DNA from: Dichetophora obliterata
Taxonomy: Eukaryota > Arthropoda > Insecta > Diptera > Sciomyzidae
Reading direction: 5' to 3'
Length of the DNA: 64,000 bases
Assembly: GCA_963920525.1 (NCBI GenBank)
Contig: OY986439.1
Span: 33,239,819-33,303,818, forward strand
Shown here in pieces: positions 33,850 through 45,962 of this stretch (positions are counted from its first letter, which is position 1; each line of letters starts with the position of its first letter). The notes under the pieces are model-generated. The model was not told where the DNA came from, did not search any database, and saw nothing but the letters and a program-made list of their open reading frames with translations. The position numbers and the translations under genes are program-made.

Positions 33850-35280
33850 TTTGGAGGCTAAGAATGTTTTTCTGTGTAAATAGTTTCTATTCAAGTCTAA
33901 TATTTGATTTGCAATCTCCTTAACCCTGGACGACCATTGGGTCATATTAACCCACCTCTAATTTACGTCAGGTGGAAAGGAAAAATTTTTTACTAAGCAA
34001 ATTTTTTTTGAACACGTCTCTTGAATTTGTTTTTTATATAATTCTTTAATAACAAACGTTTTAATATAGTAATTTAATACAAACCTTTATATATATTAAC
34101 CCTTTCATTATTTATAAACAAAATAAATAAAAAATTTATTGTTGCCAATTTTTCTTCCAAATTCAATACATTTTTAAATTAATTTTGAATATGGCTTTTA
34201 GTTATTTTTTTATCACCAAAGATTATCAGTCCAATCCCTTTTACAACTCACGGGAGAAAATGTTTCATGATTGAGCTGAATTTGAAATTTTTTAATAGAG
34301 AAAATAACAACAGATCTTGTTTAAAAATGTGTACTATATCTCAAGTAGTCAACTATGAACTTAACTAGTATAAAAGCTCGTCCTACGACGCACAGTGGTT
34401 GAAAAGTGGAAGTAAATACCAAAATTCAAGTTCTCTTTTGGCAATTTTTTTTTATTTAAATTGTTTAAAAATTGTCCAATTAGCATAAACCCAAAATATT
34501 TTTGAAAAATACTAACTGATTTTTTTTATAGGTCCGCAAACTCAAACCATGCAAAAAAAATTTAAAAATTATGTAAAAAATTGATATTTTTAAAGAGCTA
34601 CTTTAAAAAAACGCGAAGAGATATCCAACTTCCGTCTTCTTTATTTATTTAAAAATCTATCCAAAAACAGTTCTGCATACTTCAAACACATTCTTTACGT
34701 CTATTTAAAAAAAATCTAATTTACAGTGGATATGGTAAAAAAAAAACTTAAATGTATTTTAGCAAGATATTACAAAGTGAGCCCCTTTTTGCTTCAAAAG
34801 TTCTTACAGCGAAACGTATTCATTGATATTTTACGTAAATGCTTCAAATAACAAAGGTGAGTACATTTAAGCTGTATTCACAAGATATGGCAAAAACTAA
34901 ATCCGTTTTGAGAAAACCATGGACTTGTCCAGTCTCAAAGATTTGTACTTTAGCAATTTCCTTACTATACTTTCAGGCATAGATTGCTAAACCAAAAGTG
35001 TAACATGCATTATGGTACCAGCAACAAAATCGTAACAGCTGGTCGCGATTGCATTTTTATAAAGGGGGAATTTAGTTTTTTTGTTTTATAAACATATACA
35101 TAAAAATAGAAGCGGTTTATTATTAGGATAAAAATTAATTGTTTACCAGGATTATAATGAAAAAAATTTTAATGATAATGCAAAATATTGATATGAGTAA
35201 TGATAGGATATTGATATTCATTACTTTGTATGATATTAAGACTTTAAAATGTTTTTCTATAGTAATACTAGCTGAAATCC
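33850..35280. other. AT-rich intergenic sequence
   Basis: 33919 carries TTAACCCTGGACGACC, a lone piggyBac-like end. The rest is A/T-rich without domains. At 34388 a CGCACAGTGGTTGA motif pairs inversely with one at 39352-39362 (see findings). No gene was seen. Confidence 0.4.
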
Positions 35281-35289
35281 GGCGCGTTG

Positions 35290-36420
35290 CTGCCAAGCTC
35301 CCTTGAATGTGAAAATTAAGGTCAAATACTGAAGTCCGATGATGTACGACCTATAAATACAAAGCTGCTCAGTAACACAAATTTGGGTTGTATGACCCTT
35401 GTGCGACGCCCATAAAATTTTACCAATGAAACTGCATTTGTAAATTTAGTCCGAATACTTAATTCCAACTAAATTCATAACTCCAAAGTGATTCGATAGC
35501 ACAAATTTGGGCTGAATGGTAGGTGTAACGTCCCCTTTTTCAACGCCCTTCAAATGTAATCAATGAAACTGCATGTGTACATTAAGGTCCAATACTGAAT
35601 TCTAAAACTGAGCGATCTATAATTCCAGAGCTATTCAATATCGAAAATTGTGGTTGTACGGGTGGTGCCTCGTCCCCTTTTCCAACTCTCATAAAATAAA
35701 ATCAATAAAACTGCATGTGTAAATCTAGGTCGAATACTGAATTCCTACGCTGTGCGACCTATAACTCCAAAGCTATTCGATATCGCAAATTTATGTTGTA
35801 TTGGAGGTGCTACGCTCCTTGTCCAAGACCCATAAAATGTATTCAGTAAAACTGCATGCATAGATTAGGGTCGAATACTGAATTCCCACGCGGTGCGATC
35901 TATCACTTCAAAGCTATTTGATATCGTATATTTGGGTTATATGGGAGGTGCTATTCCCCCTTGTCCTACGCCCAAAAAATGTTATCAGTGAAACTATACT
36001 ATTCGATATCGATAATTTGGGTTAAATGTGAAGTGCCTCTTTAAAAATGCTCATAAAATGAAATCAGTGAAACTGCATGTGTATAATTCCAAAGCTATTC
36101 GATAGCACAACTCTGGGTTGTTTAGGAGAAGCCACTTCCACTTTTCCTACGCCCTAAAATGTTATTAATGAAACTGCATGTATAAATTGATGTCGAACAC
36201 TGAATTTCGATGCTGTAGCTCAAGAACTATTTGGTATCGCAAGTTTTGTTTTTATCGAAGGTGCCACTCCTCCTTGTTTTTTATTCCCATAAAATGTCAT
36301 CAGTGAAACGACATGTAAAAATTGTGGTTGAATACCGAATTTCGAGGCTGTGCGGGTCATATGGGTCATAACTACAAAGCAATTTGATATCGCAAATTTT
36401 TTATATATTTGTGGGCGGTA
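35290..36420. repeat. diverged satellite, ~135-145 bp unit, about eight copies
   Basis: Recurrent order in each unit: aaactgcatgtgtaaat, gtcgaatactgaattcc, tgtgcgacctata, actccaaagctattcgatatcgcaaattt, gggttgtatgggaggtgc, and a cgcccataaaatg box. The GAAACTGCAT box occurs near 35428, 35563, 35708, 35848, 36068, 36170 and 36304, giving steps of mostly 135-145 bp plus shorter ones where units are deleted. It is not CRISPR: the units are full-length repeats without spacers. Confidence 0.85.
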
Positions 36421-36840
36421 AAAAGGGTGTGGCAGTTATTTCTTAAACCATCTCGTACTCGAAACAAATCCACTGCCAAAATTTGAGCTCAATCGGGCCA
36501 GTAGTTTCGAAGTCTTTTTATCTTGTCTTAAAAGAAGGCGTGAAGGCTTATTATGTAAGAGAAACAGGAGACCGGCTTCGCTTTCATCCCTACTCCGTGC
36601 TGTTTACTGGGTGAGAATTGACGCCGGTTGACGCCTGGCGGGGATGACTTACCGAGTGATGATTGATCAGTTATCAAGCAGGATGAAAAAGATTAAATTA
36701 CTAAAATTACTATTAAAAAATAGGGGTTGGTGATAGAAGGGTGAAAATTTAGGGTTGTATGTATTTTTTAATGATAAAAAATAAGTTTTGTCCAAAAAAT
36801 AAAAAAAAAAATGTTAGGGGTGGGCAATCCTTATCACTTA

Positions 36841-38075
36841 GGGCCATTTTGTTCACAAAAGGCATAAATATGATTTAATTCGGGGATAACTATCTTTAGG
36901 TTAATTTTATACGAAGCGTATAAATCGGGAGATAAAAAAGTGGTTTTGTTCACATTTTATCCCGGCTTTATGCTTAGAGCATAAATTCGCTCTCAGTTTA
37001 TATCGATTTCCATTGGAATGTTAGAGTGTTGCTCATTAATTAAAAAATGTGTGGGGATTATTGGTTTATTTTTGCGAATTTGGGGGTTGGAGTGAACACT
37101 AGGCAAAAATGGATCGCTGATTTTGCATCTGATGTCAGAATTTCAAAATTCTAAAGTTTTTCTACACAGGGCTGCCAACTAAACATTTTTTAAGAATTTT
37201 AAACATGAAGAAACAGTATTGGGGGTTACTTCTTTTGAATCTGGTGTCAGAATTTTAAAATTCAAGATGGCGGATAGAGTTGCCACCTAATTTCTTGTTT
37301 ATTTATGCGAATTCAGCTCTGGGAGAAACACTAGGTAAAATTGGGTCGCTGAATCCGAATTCGTTGTCAGAATTTCAAAACTCGAAAAATTTTCTACACA
37401 TAGGGCTGCCACCTAAAAATGTTTTATTTTAAGAATTCAGCGACCCATTTTTGGTGTACCATTTTATTTTGCCAGTCCCGAATTCATAAAACTACAAAAA
37501 ATTAAGGTGGCAACCCTATCCACGATCTTGAGTTTTAAAATTCTGACATCAGATTCGAAATCCGGGACTCCCTAATACTGTGAAATGATGTTTAAAATTC
37601 TAAAAAATTCATATTATTAGGTGGCAACCCTATTATCTCAAAACTTTATCATTTTGAAATTGTGGCCACGGATTCGGATTCAGCGACCCATTTTTTGTGT
37701 TTTGGTGCCCAAAATTCGTAAAAATAAAAAATTAAGGCGGCAACCTTATCCAACATCTTGAATTTTAAAATTCTGACACCAGATTCGAAATCAGTAACCC
37801 CCAAAACTGTTTCCCTATGTTTAAAAATCTGTATTTTCAATATTTTGGCACTAAGTAAATAAAAAATATTAAAATGAGAGTGATGAGAGCGAATTAAATA
37901 TCTTAACTCACCAATTTTCACGAGTTAAATATTTCTGGGGTTAAGCTATCTCGCCACCATTTTTATCTCCAGCTTGAAGAGTTAAATGCTTAACTCACTG
38001 TGAACAAATGAAAAACTGGAAAAATCATGGAATTAACTCGGGGATAAATTTATCTCTCTGTGAACAAAAAGGCCA
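36841..38075. mobile_element. foldback TIR element, 1.2 kb, with inverted internal repeats
   Basis: Ends GGGCCATTTTGTTCACA and, reverse-complemented, TGGCCTTTTTGTTCACA. Inside, a ~120-bp unit (attcgttgtcagaatttcaaaa ... agggctgccacctaa) occurs three times forward (37055-37440) and three times reversed (37480-37880), so the halves are mirror images. Flanks TTA and ATA would fit a mutated 3-bp duplication. The ORF at 37649-37921 is a shadow of these repeats. Confidence 0.75.
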
Positions 38076-39479
38076 TAAAAGTGATGGTAAAACGTAAAAT
38101 TATTTTACTTGCATGAAATTGATTTTGACGCCTCTGGTTTGCACTCTACACTAAAGAAATGAGGTATATAGTTTCACACGAATTGCAATCTCTGGTACAA
38201 AAATAGTATTTGTAAAAATTATTAGTAAATTTACTATATTTTTTAAATATATTCAATATTTTTCAATTATTAATGAACACTTTATTAAACACAATACTTT
38301 TTAAGGAACTCATACCTAGTAACAATATATAGTGATCAGAATAAAAAGTAATTGCAGAATTAAAAATAAAATTAATTTTTTATTTATGTAAGGAATTTAA
38401 AAACTTTCAAAGCATTTAACTACTAAATACAATAAATGGTTTAAAATGTTATAATTCTTACTTTGCACATAAGATATATTTAATATATAAAGTTGGACTG
38501 AAATTCATAGTAAATTGCCAAAAGTGAGTTGGTTTTTGCAAGTTATAGAATTGCTTTTAAGTGATTAAAAAAATTTATGAAATATGGAAAATATTAAATT
38601 TATATACTGTAAAATTGCTCAAATTTATTTTGATTATTAACAAGATGCTATAAAGCTTTTTGAATCAGTAAAAATTCGATTTGAGAATTTAAGAAGTGCT
38701 GAAGAGGAAGATATAAAAATTTTTTTAAGACAATAATTTCTTCCTAAATTTAAAACAAAATGGGGAAGATTACAACGTGTAAAAAAATTTTTTTTTCAAT
38801 AAAATGAGCAAAGGCTAGAAAAGATTTGTGCTCACTTTATCACAATGCCTATAAATATGCTATTACCTTTTTCAAGTGTTGCTAGCATCAAATTCACAAC
38901 CAGCACCAATTTGTGGCTAAACACATGAGGTTCACTCAATTTTCATGTAATCATAACGAGACGTTAAGCTTTTTTTCGATGATTTTTTTATTTACTGTTT
39001 TTATAAAAACGAAACAAATAATAACTTTGAATACTATAAACCACTAATTCAAATTGTTTAGATGCTGCGTTACATGGAAGTTGGAATTGGAAAATTAGGT
39101 ATGGGAGGTGGGCGTGGCAAAAAACAGTTTTTTTTTAACTTTTAAACATATATTTAAGATTTTTAACGGAATGGTTTTAATATAGGTGGCGCTTTAAACA
39201 TTTGTGTTGTATGGGAGATAGGCGTGGTTGTAGGCGGATTTCGAAATATTTGTGTGTGTGTTCTAATAAAGCTAATTTCAACTTATTTACCAAGTTTTAT
39301 TGGTCTACGATGAGTCCTTCTATTTATTGACAATTTTTTTTTTGGGGCTCAACCACTGTGCGGCGGGTCCTTCGCACACTTCCTTTTTGGAGCAATTTGC
39401 CGAAAGCATTTTTTTCTCTTTTTAAAGCTTTATTTTTCATTCGCTTGATTTTCGCAAAATACAAATATATCCCTTTAAA

Positions 39480-39710
39480 TAACACTTTAAGAATTGAAGC
39501 AGTGTTGAAAAATTAGTTCAAGTGTAAAAGTGCAAAAAGTCGAGTTCGGTAACAATCATATTTATACACAAATTTACAAACTGGCTTTGCAACCATCATA
39601 TACGTAGCAGCTCAGATATCGTTTCGCAAATGATTAAATTATATTTTCAGAGACTGTAAATAAAAATTATTTTTAGATTTTTAAACCAAAAAAGCATTAT
39701 GAAAAAATTG
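39480..39710. repeat. dispersed repeat shared with wap intron 4
   Basis: Shares with 3850-3930 the segment ACTGGCnTTGCAACCnTCATA followed by TACGTAG and AATTATATTTT. The intron copy lies beside the Tc1 fragment, so both may be flanks of one Tc1-like family. Confidence 0.5.
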
Positions 39711-40215
39711 TCGCACTGCCTTTTTGAAGGCACAATTAGAAGCCTCTCACATTGAAAAACTTGATTTCCTATTGATTTTTAAAATTTTGATTTTAAACAT
39801 TTTGAGCAAAAAATAATAATTATTTATGCTTTTTATTATTTTTTAATTTTTCTGTATAAAGTTTTTTTATAAGTTTTCGGAAAAAACATTTATATGAAGG
39901 GAAAAAATAACACATAATTAACAAAAATTTAAAAAAAAAAATAATTTAACTACAATATCTAAGAAATTACTCAAAAAGGATTTTTATTTCCAACAGAAAA
40001 AATAAAAGTCCGTAAATGATTTTTTTAAAGCACAGAAAAATAAACTGATTTTTATTTTTTTGACTGAAAAATAAAAGTTGAAAAATAACAGTTAAATTAG
40101 CCGTAAAAAATGAAAGTCAGAAATAATTCTTATTTTTAGCTCTACAATAAAAATCACGTTCTGAGAGTTTAATTTTATTTTTTTTTTCTGTCGAAAAATA
40201 ACAATTAAAATTTGG

Positions 40216-40994
40216 GATAGTTACGAAAGCCCCAAAATCAAAATCCTCAAACGCAAAAGCTCCAACATTTTAATAAAACCCCAAAAGCATTATCCCCAAT
40301 CACATAATCCCCAAACTCTAAAGCCCCAAACACAAAAGCCCCCAAGTTTAATAAAATATTTGGGCCTGCGCCAAACTACTTTTTGTTTTGAAAATAATTA
40401 GTATTTCCCTTGTACGAAATATATTTATAGATTTTTAAGCATGATTCATTGAAAAATACAAGGCTGAAACAAGTAATAAAATAAAAAAATAAACTGGCCA
40501 TTTCAGTCCTTGGAAGGCCTTTGACCTAGCTTCTATTGATCAATTGTGTTGTGCGTGTTATTAAATGTTTGATCACAAATTACCGAGAACTGGACCTACG
40601 TGTTTTATGCCGACTCCGAACGGCTTATGTTCTCAAGAAGCTTTACATGGAAAATTTTTACTCTCTGAGGTTTGCCATTGTCTGCAGAGAGGTGACGACC
40701 GAACAGAAAAATTAATTCAATTGAAAAAACTTTCTGTCTGAGCTGGAATCGAACCCGGACTACCGCGGTTATTTACCCACTAGGCTACGGTCGCCACCCA
40801 CTCTACCCACTAGGCTGAAACAAGTACTTAAAATAAAAAGTAAAAATAAAAAATGAAAAATTCCAAATTTGAGCATTATTTGGGGCATGCCATTCTGAGC
40901 ATTGGGATTTTGATCTTAGTGCTTTTGTGTTTGGGGATTTAGTGATTGGGGATTCTTATTTGGGGATTTTGTGTTTGGGGATAACGTACCCTAT
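40216..40994. mobile_element. second-level foldback element (CCCCAAA arrays)
   Basis: The left arm 40216-40370 has repeats of the type AAAGCCCCAAAnnC. The right arm 40870-40994 has the complementary GGGGATTTTGTGTTTGGGG. The outer ends GGATAGTTACG and, reverse-complemented, GGATAGGGTACG. It interrupts the hAT foldback and is itself interrupted by the SINE 40476-40811. Confidence 0.75.
40476..40811 (-). mobile_element. tRNA-derived SINE, copy 1
   Basis: The minus strand begins with a tRNA-like head (TAGCCTAGTGG A box, GGTTCGATTCC B box), continues with a body shared with 49009-49347 at high identity (e.g. GACAGAAAGTTTTTTCAATT) and ends in an A/T-rich tail. A perfect 15-bp target duplication AGGCTGAAACAAGTA flanks it (40461-40475, 40812-40826). 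The head differs from copy 2 by a missing block between the A and B boxes. Confidence 0.9.
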
Positions 40995-41582
40995 CCTTGA
41001 AATTTAATTTTTTTAGAAAAAGTCGCAAAATAACTATTTCAAATTAACATTTTCGATATCTCTTATAGCAGTTAAGGTCCCTGTTTTAAAGTGATTTCAA
41101 ACCGACTAGCTTTAGATGTGTGAGTTATAAAAATAAAGTGATTTTAATAGAAATTTTTCTTGTTACACCCTTATTTTTGCAGCGATTATAATAACTAATT
41201 ATAATAAACTTCAAAAATACCCAGGCAGCAGTCACTTGATTTTTTTTTTTTTGAGCTGTGAAATGGTCCGAAAGTATAAATGAACTTAAATATAGTATTT
41301 AAGTACTTAATTATGCTTACTATTAAATATACTTTTATTTCAAATATTACACTCTTGTCATTATGTTGTTTTTAAAATTACAATATTTTACACTAAATAA
41401 TGAAGTCAGTACGTTGGCATTGCTTTTTGTCTCAGTGTATTTGCAAATTGAGCAATTGAGTCCAATTGTCACTTAGACTAATCAGCCGACATGTGCTCGA
41501 ATTGTCTTATCCGCAAATTCATAGCCTTCAGATAAACGGCATTTAAAATCAGCACTCAAATATTAATAGTCTTAAGAGCAAA

Positions 41583-42698
41583 ATGAGTGCTGAACGTGGT
41601 TTATACAATTTAGTTGAGTCTAATAGTGATATCTTAAGAACACTAGACAATGAAGAAATTAAAGACCTTATGGAATTATATAAAAAAAAATATACAACCA
41701 GTAATTTTCACTATATTTTAATGTACAATCAGATAAAATGGAATCAGCAACTGAAGCATATGATTGAAGCATTAGATGAAGAAAATCAAAAATGGATTTC
41801 ATTCCGAAAGACATTCTATACGAATCGAAAAGCTGATTTTCGCCAGCATGGTACATATATCAGTATTCATTGGGATACCGTAAGTGAAGAACTTTAATTT
41901 TTTTCGTTTAAACTAAAATCGTTGCAAAAAAAAGTAGATGCAAAGTATTTCCTGTCATTCTTGGGAACCAACGCTTATGGAATTAAAAGAGGGCTTAACC
42001 AAAACCAGTCTCATCAATTGGCGACAAGGACCATTGTTGACAAATGTAGATCTGCCACTGTGTGAGCTATTGAAAGAAATCGCCGAAGCGGCCGGTACAA
42101 GTGTTCAAAGAGCCAGAACAAGTTATGGTTTAATACTGTCCCACGAAAAGGCATTACAGTTAAAACCTTTAAGGTAATTGGTTTTTGCTTATCGTTGTTT
42201 ACATGGTCAAAGTAACAAAAAATATTTTTAAAAAGTCTACCAGCTGGTTACATTATAAAACGGCTAAGTCCTGAGAATGCTGAATTAGTACACAAGACCT
42301 GGGTAAACAGTAAAGAGGGCTCGCTGCAGTACATTGAGGGGCTAATACAGCTTAATAGAACTTTAGGCATTTATACTGCTGAAAATAATGAACTGGTAGC
42401 ATGGGTATTTCAAAATGATTTCGCTGGACTTGGGTAGGTTTTAAGAATTTGAAATCAAACAAATATTGCGAACGAAAATAAATTTTTCAGCATATTACAA
42501 GTACAACCTACGCATCAACGAAAGGGCTTTGGTATCACTCTAGCAACACAGTTAAGTAAAGATATTGCTGAGCATGAAGAAGTCGAACTATCTGTTTGGA
42601 TTATGAGGGAAAACTTGAAGTCCATGGCATTATTCGAGAAGATTGGTTTTCAGAAATATGTAGTTAACGAGTGGATACAATTGAACAAAGTAAATTGA
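41583..42698 (+). CDS. GNAT-family acyltransferase (glycine N-acyltransferase-like)
   Basis: Four exons: 41583-41879, 41938-42173, 42236-42433 and 42491-42698 (stop TGA). All are GT-AG and the phases close at 312 residues. The C-terminal third is a GNAT fold: GIYTAENNELVAWVFQNDFAG (beta 3-4 region), then LQVQPTHQRKGFG (residues ~246-258), the acetyl-CoA pyrophosphate-binding motif (Q/RxxGxG), then VWIMRENLKSMALFEKIGF. The N-terminal half is the poorly conserved part seen in insect proteins of the GLYAT-like/FR47 group; by recall it corresponds to Drosophila CG14615. The substrate is unknown. The start ATG (AGCAAAATGAG) is the first in frame. A polyadenylation signal AATAAA lies at 42732. No signal peptide or membrane segment is visible. 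Confidence 0.9.
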
Positions 42699-42784
42699 CG
42701 AATATGCCATTTGTAGTTGAGTGCTTTAATCAATAAATACCTTGATTTTTTATGGTCGGAGCTTTTGTTAAGGGGCGAAAATAC

Positions 42785-43221
42785 ACTTAAAGCCTTATTC
42801 TGGGATCTTACTCTATAATGCGATTCGAAAAGCAAATGCGATTCTAAAACAAAATCACACCATTTAAACTAATCTTTATACAATTTACAAATTCTGAATT
42901 TCAACTTACTATTCTGAACTACAGTTTACTTTTCTGAAATACAATTTATTATTCTGAACTACAATTTACTATTCTGAAATACAATTAATGAATTCTGAAT
43001 TTAAACTTACTATTCTGAACTACAATTTACTTTATTGAAATACAATTTACTGAACTACATTTCACAATTCTTAAATACAATTAACGCTTTCTGAACTACA
43101 ACTTGAAAAGGTGTTGTGTTAATAGTTTTGTCAAGTTATGAGCTTTCGATTACATTTTAAAATAAGAAACTTTCACAGTTGTCAATAAATTTACAATTGT
43201 CAATCACCAGAATAAGGCTAT
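42785..43221. mobile_element. TIR element containing a ~24-bp minisatellite
   Basis: Ends AGCCTTATTCTGG and CCAGAATAAGGCT are exact inverses. Between 42894 and 43105 about nine imperfect copies of attctgaactacaatttact occur. There is no ORF. It lies 90 bp downstream of the GNAT gene. Confidence 0.75.
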
Positions 43222-43428
43222 AAGTTGCATAATTTGCAAATGATAAGAATCATCAGTATTTACATACATATATATACATTTTATTTTTTATAAATAGTAT
43301 AAGTGATGGATATTGTTTTGTTATTCGTATATCTACTATACATACATATATTTTATTTACAAACATCTGCTTGCATATATAAAAGGTCACAAAAAAGGTT
43401 ATACAATTTAATACAGTATTTAAAATAT

Positions 43429-43950
43429 TTATAATACTTACATGAATTAAGATTGTGAGCTTTAGATCAAGTGAGTTTTCAAGAAGGCAACAATAGAAAA
43501 TTGTTGTGAAATAGCCACCTTTCAGTTAGAACACTAGCTTCTGGCGAAGCAAAAACTCGTTTCATTTCTATGGTGCATTTCGACAAACAATCGAACACCA
43601 ATGAATATTGAAATAAATGAAGAAGCAACTAGAACAGATGGCAACCCTTGATAGAGTTGACGGCGGTGATCTAAAATGGCCTACTGCTTTGAAGTGTCAT
43701 ATGATTAGCAGCCATACAATTCATAAGAATGAATTAGAGGATCTGTACATTCATATGCTAGTTTAAACAGTGAGTTGATCACAGCTTAATCACTCAAAGA
43801 CTACTGAAGAGGAATATGTAGCGATTTCCGAAACAGACTGTCTAGTCAGCTAAGTGATTGACTCTATACAGAGTTGTTGTTGTTGTTGTTGCCTTCTTGA
43901 AAACTCACTTGATCTAAAGCTCACAATCTTAATTCATGTAATTATTCAAT
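43429..43950. mobile_element. foldback element with 53-bp perfect arms
   Basis: 43441-43493 and 43886-43938 are perfect inverted repeats of 53 bp (core GAGCTTTAGATCAAGTGAGT); homology extends ~11 bp further out. The interior holds a (GTT)n run at 43873-43890 and, at 43800-43841, TTEEEYVAISETDC, a plausible scrap of a copia-type RNase H (family motif STTEAEYVA). This looks like captured retrotransposon sequence. Confidence 0.75.
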
Positions 43951-44374
43951 AGATCATAAAAACTAATTAACTATTTATAATACTATTTAAATATGTGCAC
44001 TGATTTTAATCACAGGTTAAAAACATATCGCAACCTAACTGCAAAAGGGAAATAACTCAAAAATTTTAAGTTTTTAGTAGCAAAAAACAATTGTTTTTCT
44101 TAAAGGGACTCACTCCATACAAAACAAAAAATAAATTTATTTTTTTTAATTAAAGAGTAAGAATATATGTACAAAATTTAGACAGCCGGTGTAGATGATC
44201 ACTACGAATACTAAAAATTTTTACATTTTGAGTTGTTCTCTTTTATTGTAAAGGTGCGATATGTTTTTGTTTTTTTTATACTGATACTCGTGCACAATTG
44301 TACTGTTTTAAAAAAGTTACGAACAATAAAAGTATCATCAAAAGCGGTTATTAAATTATAAAAGACATTTCATT

Positions 44375-44431
44375 TGAAATAAATAAGTTTTGAAATGACC
44401 ACTACTTTCATTTCAAAACTTATTTATTTCA
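44375..44431. repeat. perfect short hairpin (23-bp arms, 11-nt loop)
   Basis: 44375-44397 and 44409-44431 are exact inverted repeats (tgaaataaataagttttgaa...). The size is like a microRNA precursor but the stem is perfect and AT-rich. It is more likely a small foldback repeat. Confidence 0.6.
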
Positions 44432-44577
44432 AGGGAGCGGCGGGTTTAGATACTTTGTGCTGTGTCTACAGAGTATCTACACTTCAAATTCTCCCTCCCT
44501 TCCTCCAGCCGGCATTTTAGGAAAAATTTGTGTATAGTTTAATAATAAAATAGAAATTTTGTACTATTTTGTATACC

Positions 44578-44700
44578 GTCTTGCCAACAGTTTTACCAAC
44601 TGTCTGTCTTATACTCAGTCTGACTTATACTCAGATACAAATTTTGACAACTAATACGTATTTTCACTATCTTAAAAGTACTGTCTCGTGTGACCCCGTT
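44578..44700 (-). mobile_element. fragment of the 25.8 kb TIR family
   Basis: Contains AGTACTGTCTCGTGT followed by GACCCC (terminal sequence) and, further in, TTTTGACAACTAATACGTAT as in 25803-26205. The other terminus is absent. Confidence 0.65.
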
Positions 44701-45960
44701 TTAGAATTTTATGTAATGAGGGAGAATTATTTACAAATAAAATTATTTTCCCGTGTACGGATTGTTGAAAACAGGCTTGAAATGATGAAGATATTTTTTT
44801 CTCAAGATTTTTTAATTTTGCAAAACGACCAGTACCCAAAATTTCGCTGTATTGCTTAAATTTTGGTGTATTGGAAAAATTTTTTCCTTCATGAAAAAAT
44901 TATCAAAAAATTGAAGGTTATTTTTTATTGTGGTATCTTTTTTGAAGCATTAAAAACACTTTAAAATTCTTGGTTAAAAAATACTCGGTTTGAGATATCT
45001 TATATACAAAATTTTAAAAATTTTAAAAATTTTAAAATTACACTGAAATCGTTTTCTTTTTTGGAATCGTTAATGCGAGCCATACACAATACAATACAGT
45101 CTTCAACTGAGTCAGTTGTTGCTCAAATCAAAGCGTGTATGGCTTTGTCAATTGATCAGTTTGGCAGTTGTCGAGTTGGTTGATGAAAAATCAAATGATT
45201 TTGATTTTTCCAAGTTTCCTGGCAATTCGATTGTGCTGTGCATTGCCAAATCCTTTGATTATTACATACATGGTTTTAGCTGTCGCTTGTGAAGAAAATT
45301 TTACAATTGAATGTTATTATAATAAATAAAATAAATAATAATAATAAATAAAATTACATTGATTCTAAACTAATAATAAATGTATATTTAATAGTTGAAA
45401 GAAAATCTTTCAATAAAGTTTATATAGTGTGTGGCCGAGAATCAATTCAATTGAAAGACTCAATTGGCAATTGGATTGTAATGTGTATGCAAAAAGTACT
45501 ACGTTTTATACACTTCAGGTAGTATATATTAAACTCCAAAATATAGTGTAAATTTCTCAAAAAAGTGTAAAAAAATACCCCAAAATGGATGTAAAAAGTA
45601 GTGTATTTTGAGATTAAATGCCAGCTGAGGTGTAACTTTTTATTTTCAACTACAATAAAATAGGTTTTGTTGTGGCTTTTTTTAATTAAAAACAAATAAG
45701 TGAATTTAGTTTTCATTTGATACAGATTTTGCTTGAAACAGCTCTTAAGAAATTATTAACAAATTAAGTCAGACTATTTTTGTCATGAACTGCTATAGTA
45801 AAGTATTCATTTATGACCCTTAATTCACTTTTTCTAATATTTTTCAATCTAAAAATTATTTTGAAAACAAGGATCTCATAAAAAAATCTGTGTTAAACTA
45901 TGAATAGCGTGAAACTTTCATATATGCATGCGTTGTCACAATAAATAAATTAATTTTTGG
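44701..45960. other. intergenic, weak inverted repeats
   Basis: A loose inverted pair GCCATACACAATACAAT (45077) and ATTGTAATGTGTATGC (45475) may delimit another ~0.4 kb TIR element. Otherwise A/T-rich, with no gene. Confidence 0.4.
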
Positions 45961-45962
45961 TA

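Larger units (their letters stand above)
39760..41083. mobile_element. hAT foldback element, second copy, with two nested insertions
   Basis: The right end GGTCCCTG (to 41083) and the arm repeats (aaaaataaaagt..., gaaaaataaca at 40010-40205; aaaaagtcgcaaaataac at 41020-41060) match the family of 27872-28508. The left terminal CAGGGACC is not found, so the left end is truncated or diverged; the left coordinate is approximate. Confidence 0.55.

Noticed and set aside
33461..33945. Coding-looking minus-strand ORFs (LEDDIIVVDTVRV; VKEIANQILDLNRN)
   Set aside because: The first overlaps a TTAA-flanked MITE, the second has no donor in phase and no recognisable family.
35290..36420. CRISPR-like array
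   Set aside because: Repeats are long, diverged and contiguous without unique spacers, and the genome is eukaryotic.
37649..37921. 90-residue minus ORF in the foldback
   Set aside because: Its sequence is the repeat unit of the element; it recurs mirrored without a start.
44375..44431. microRNA precursor
   Set aside because: Stem is perfect, AT-rich and without typical bulges or flanking lower stem; a small inverted repeat is the simpler reading.
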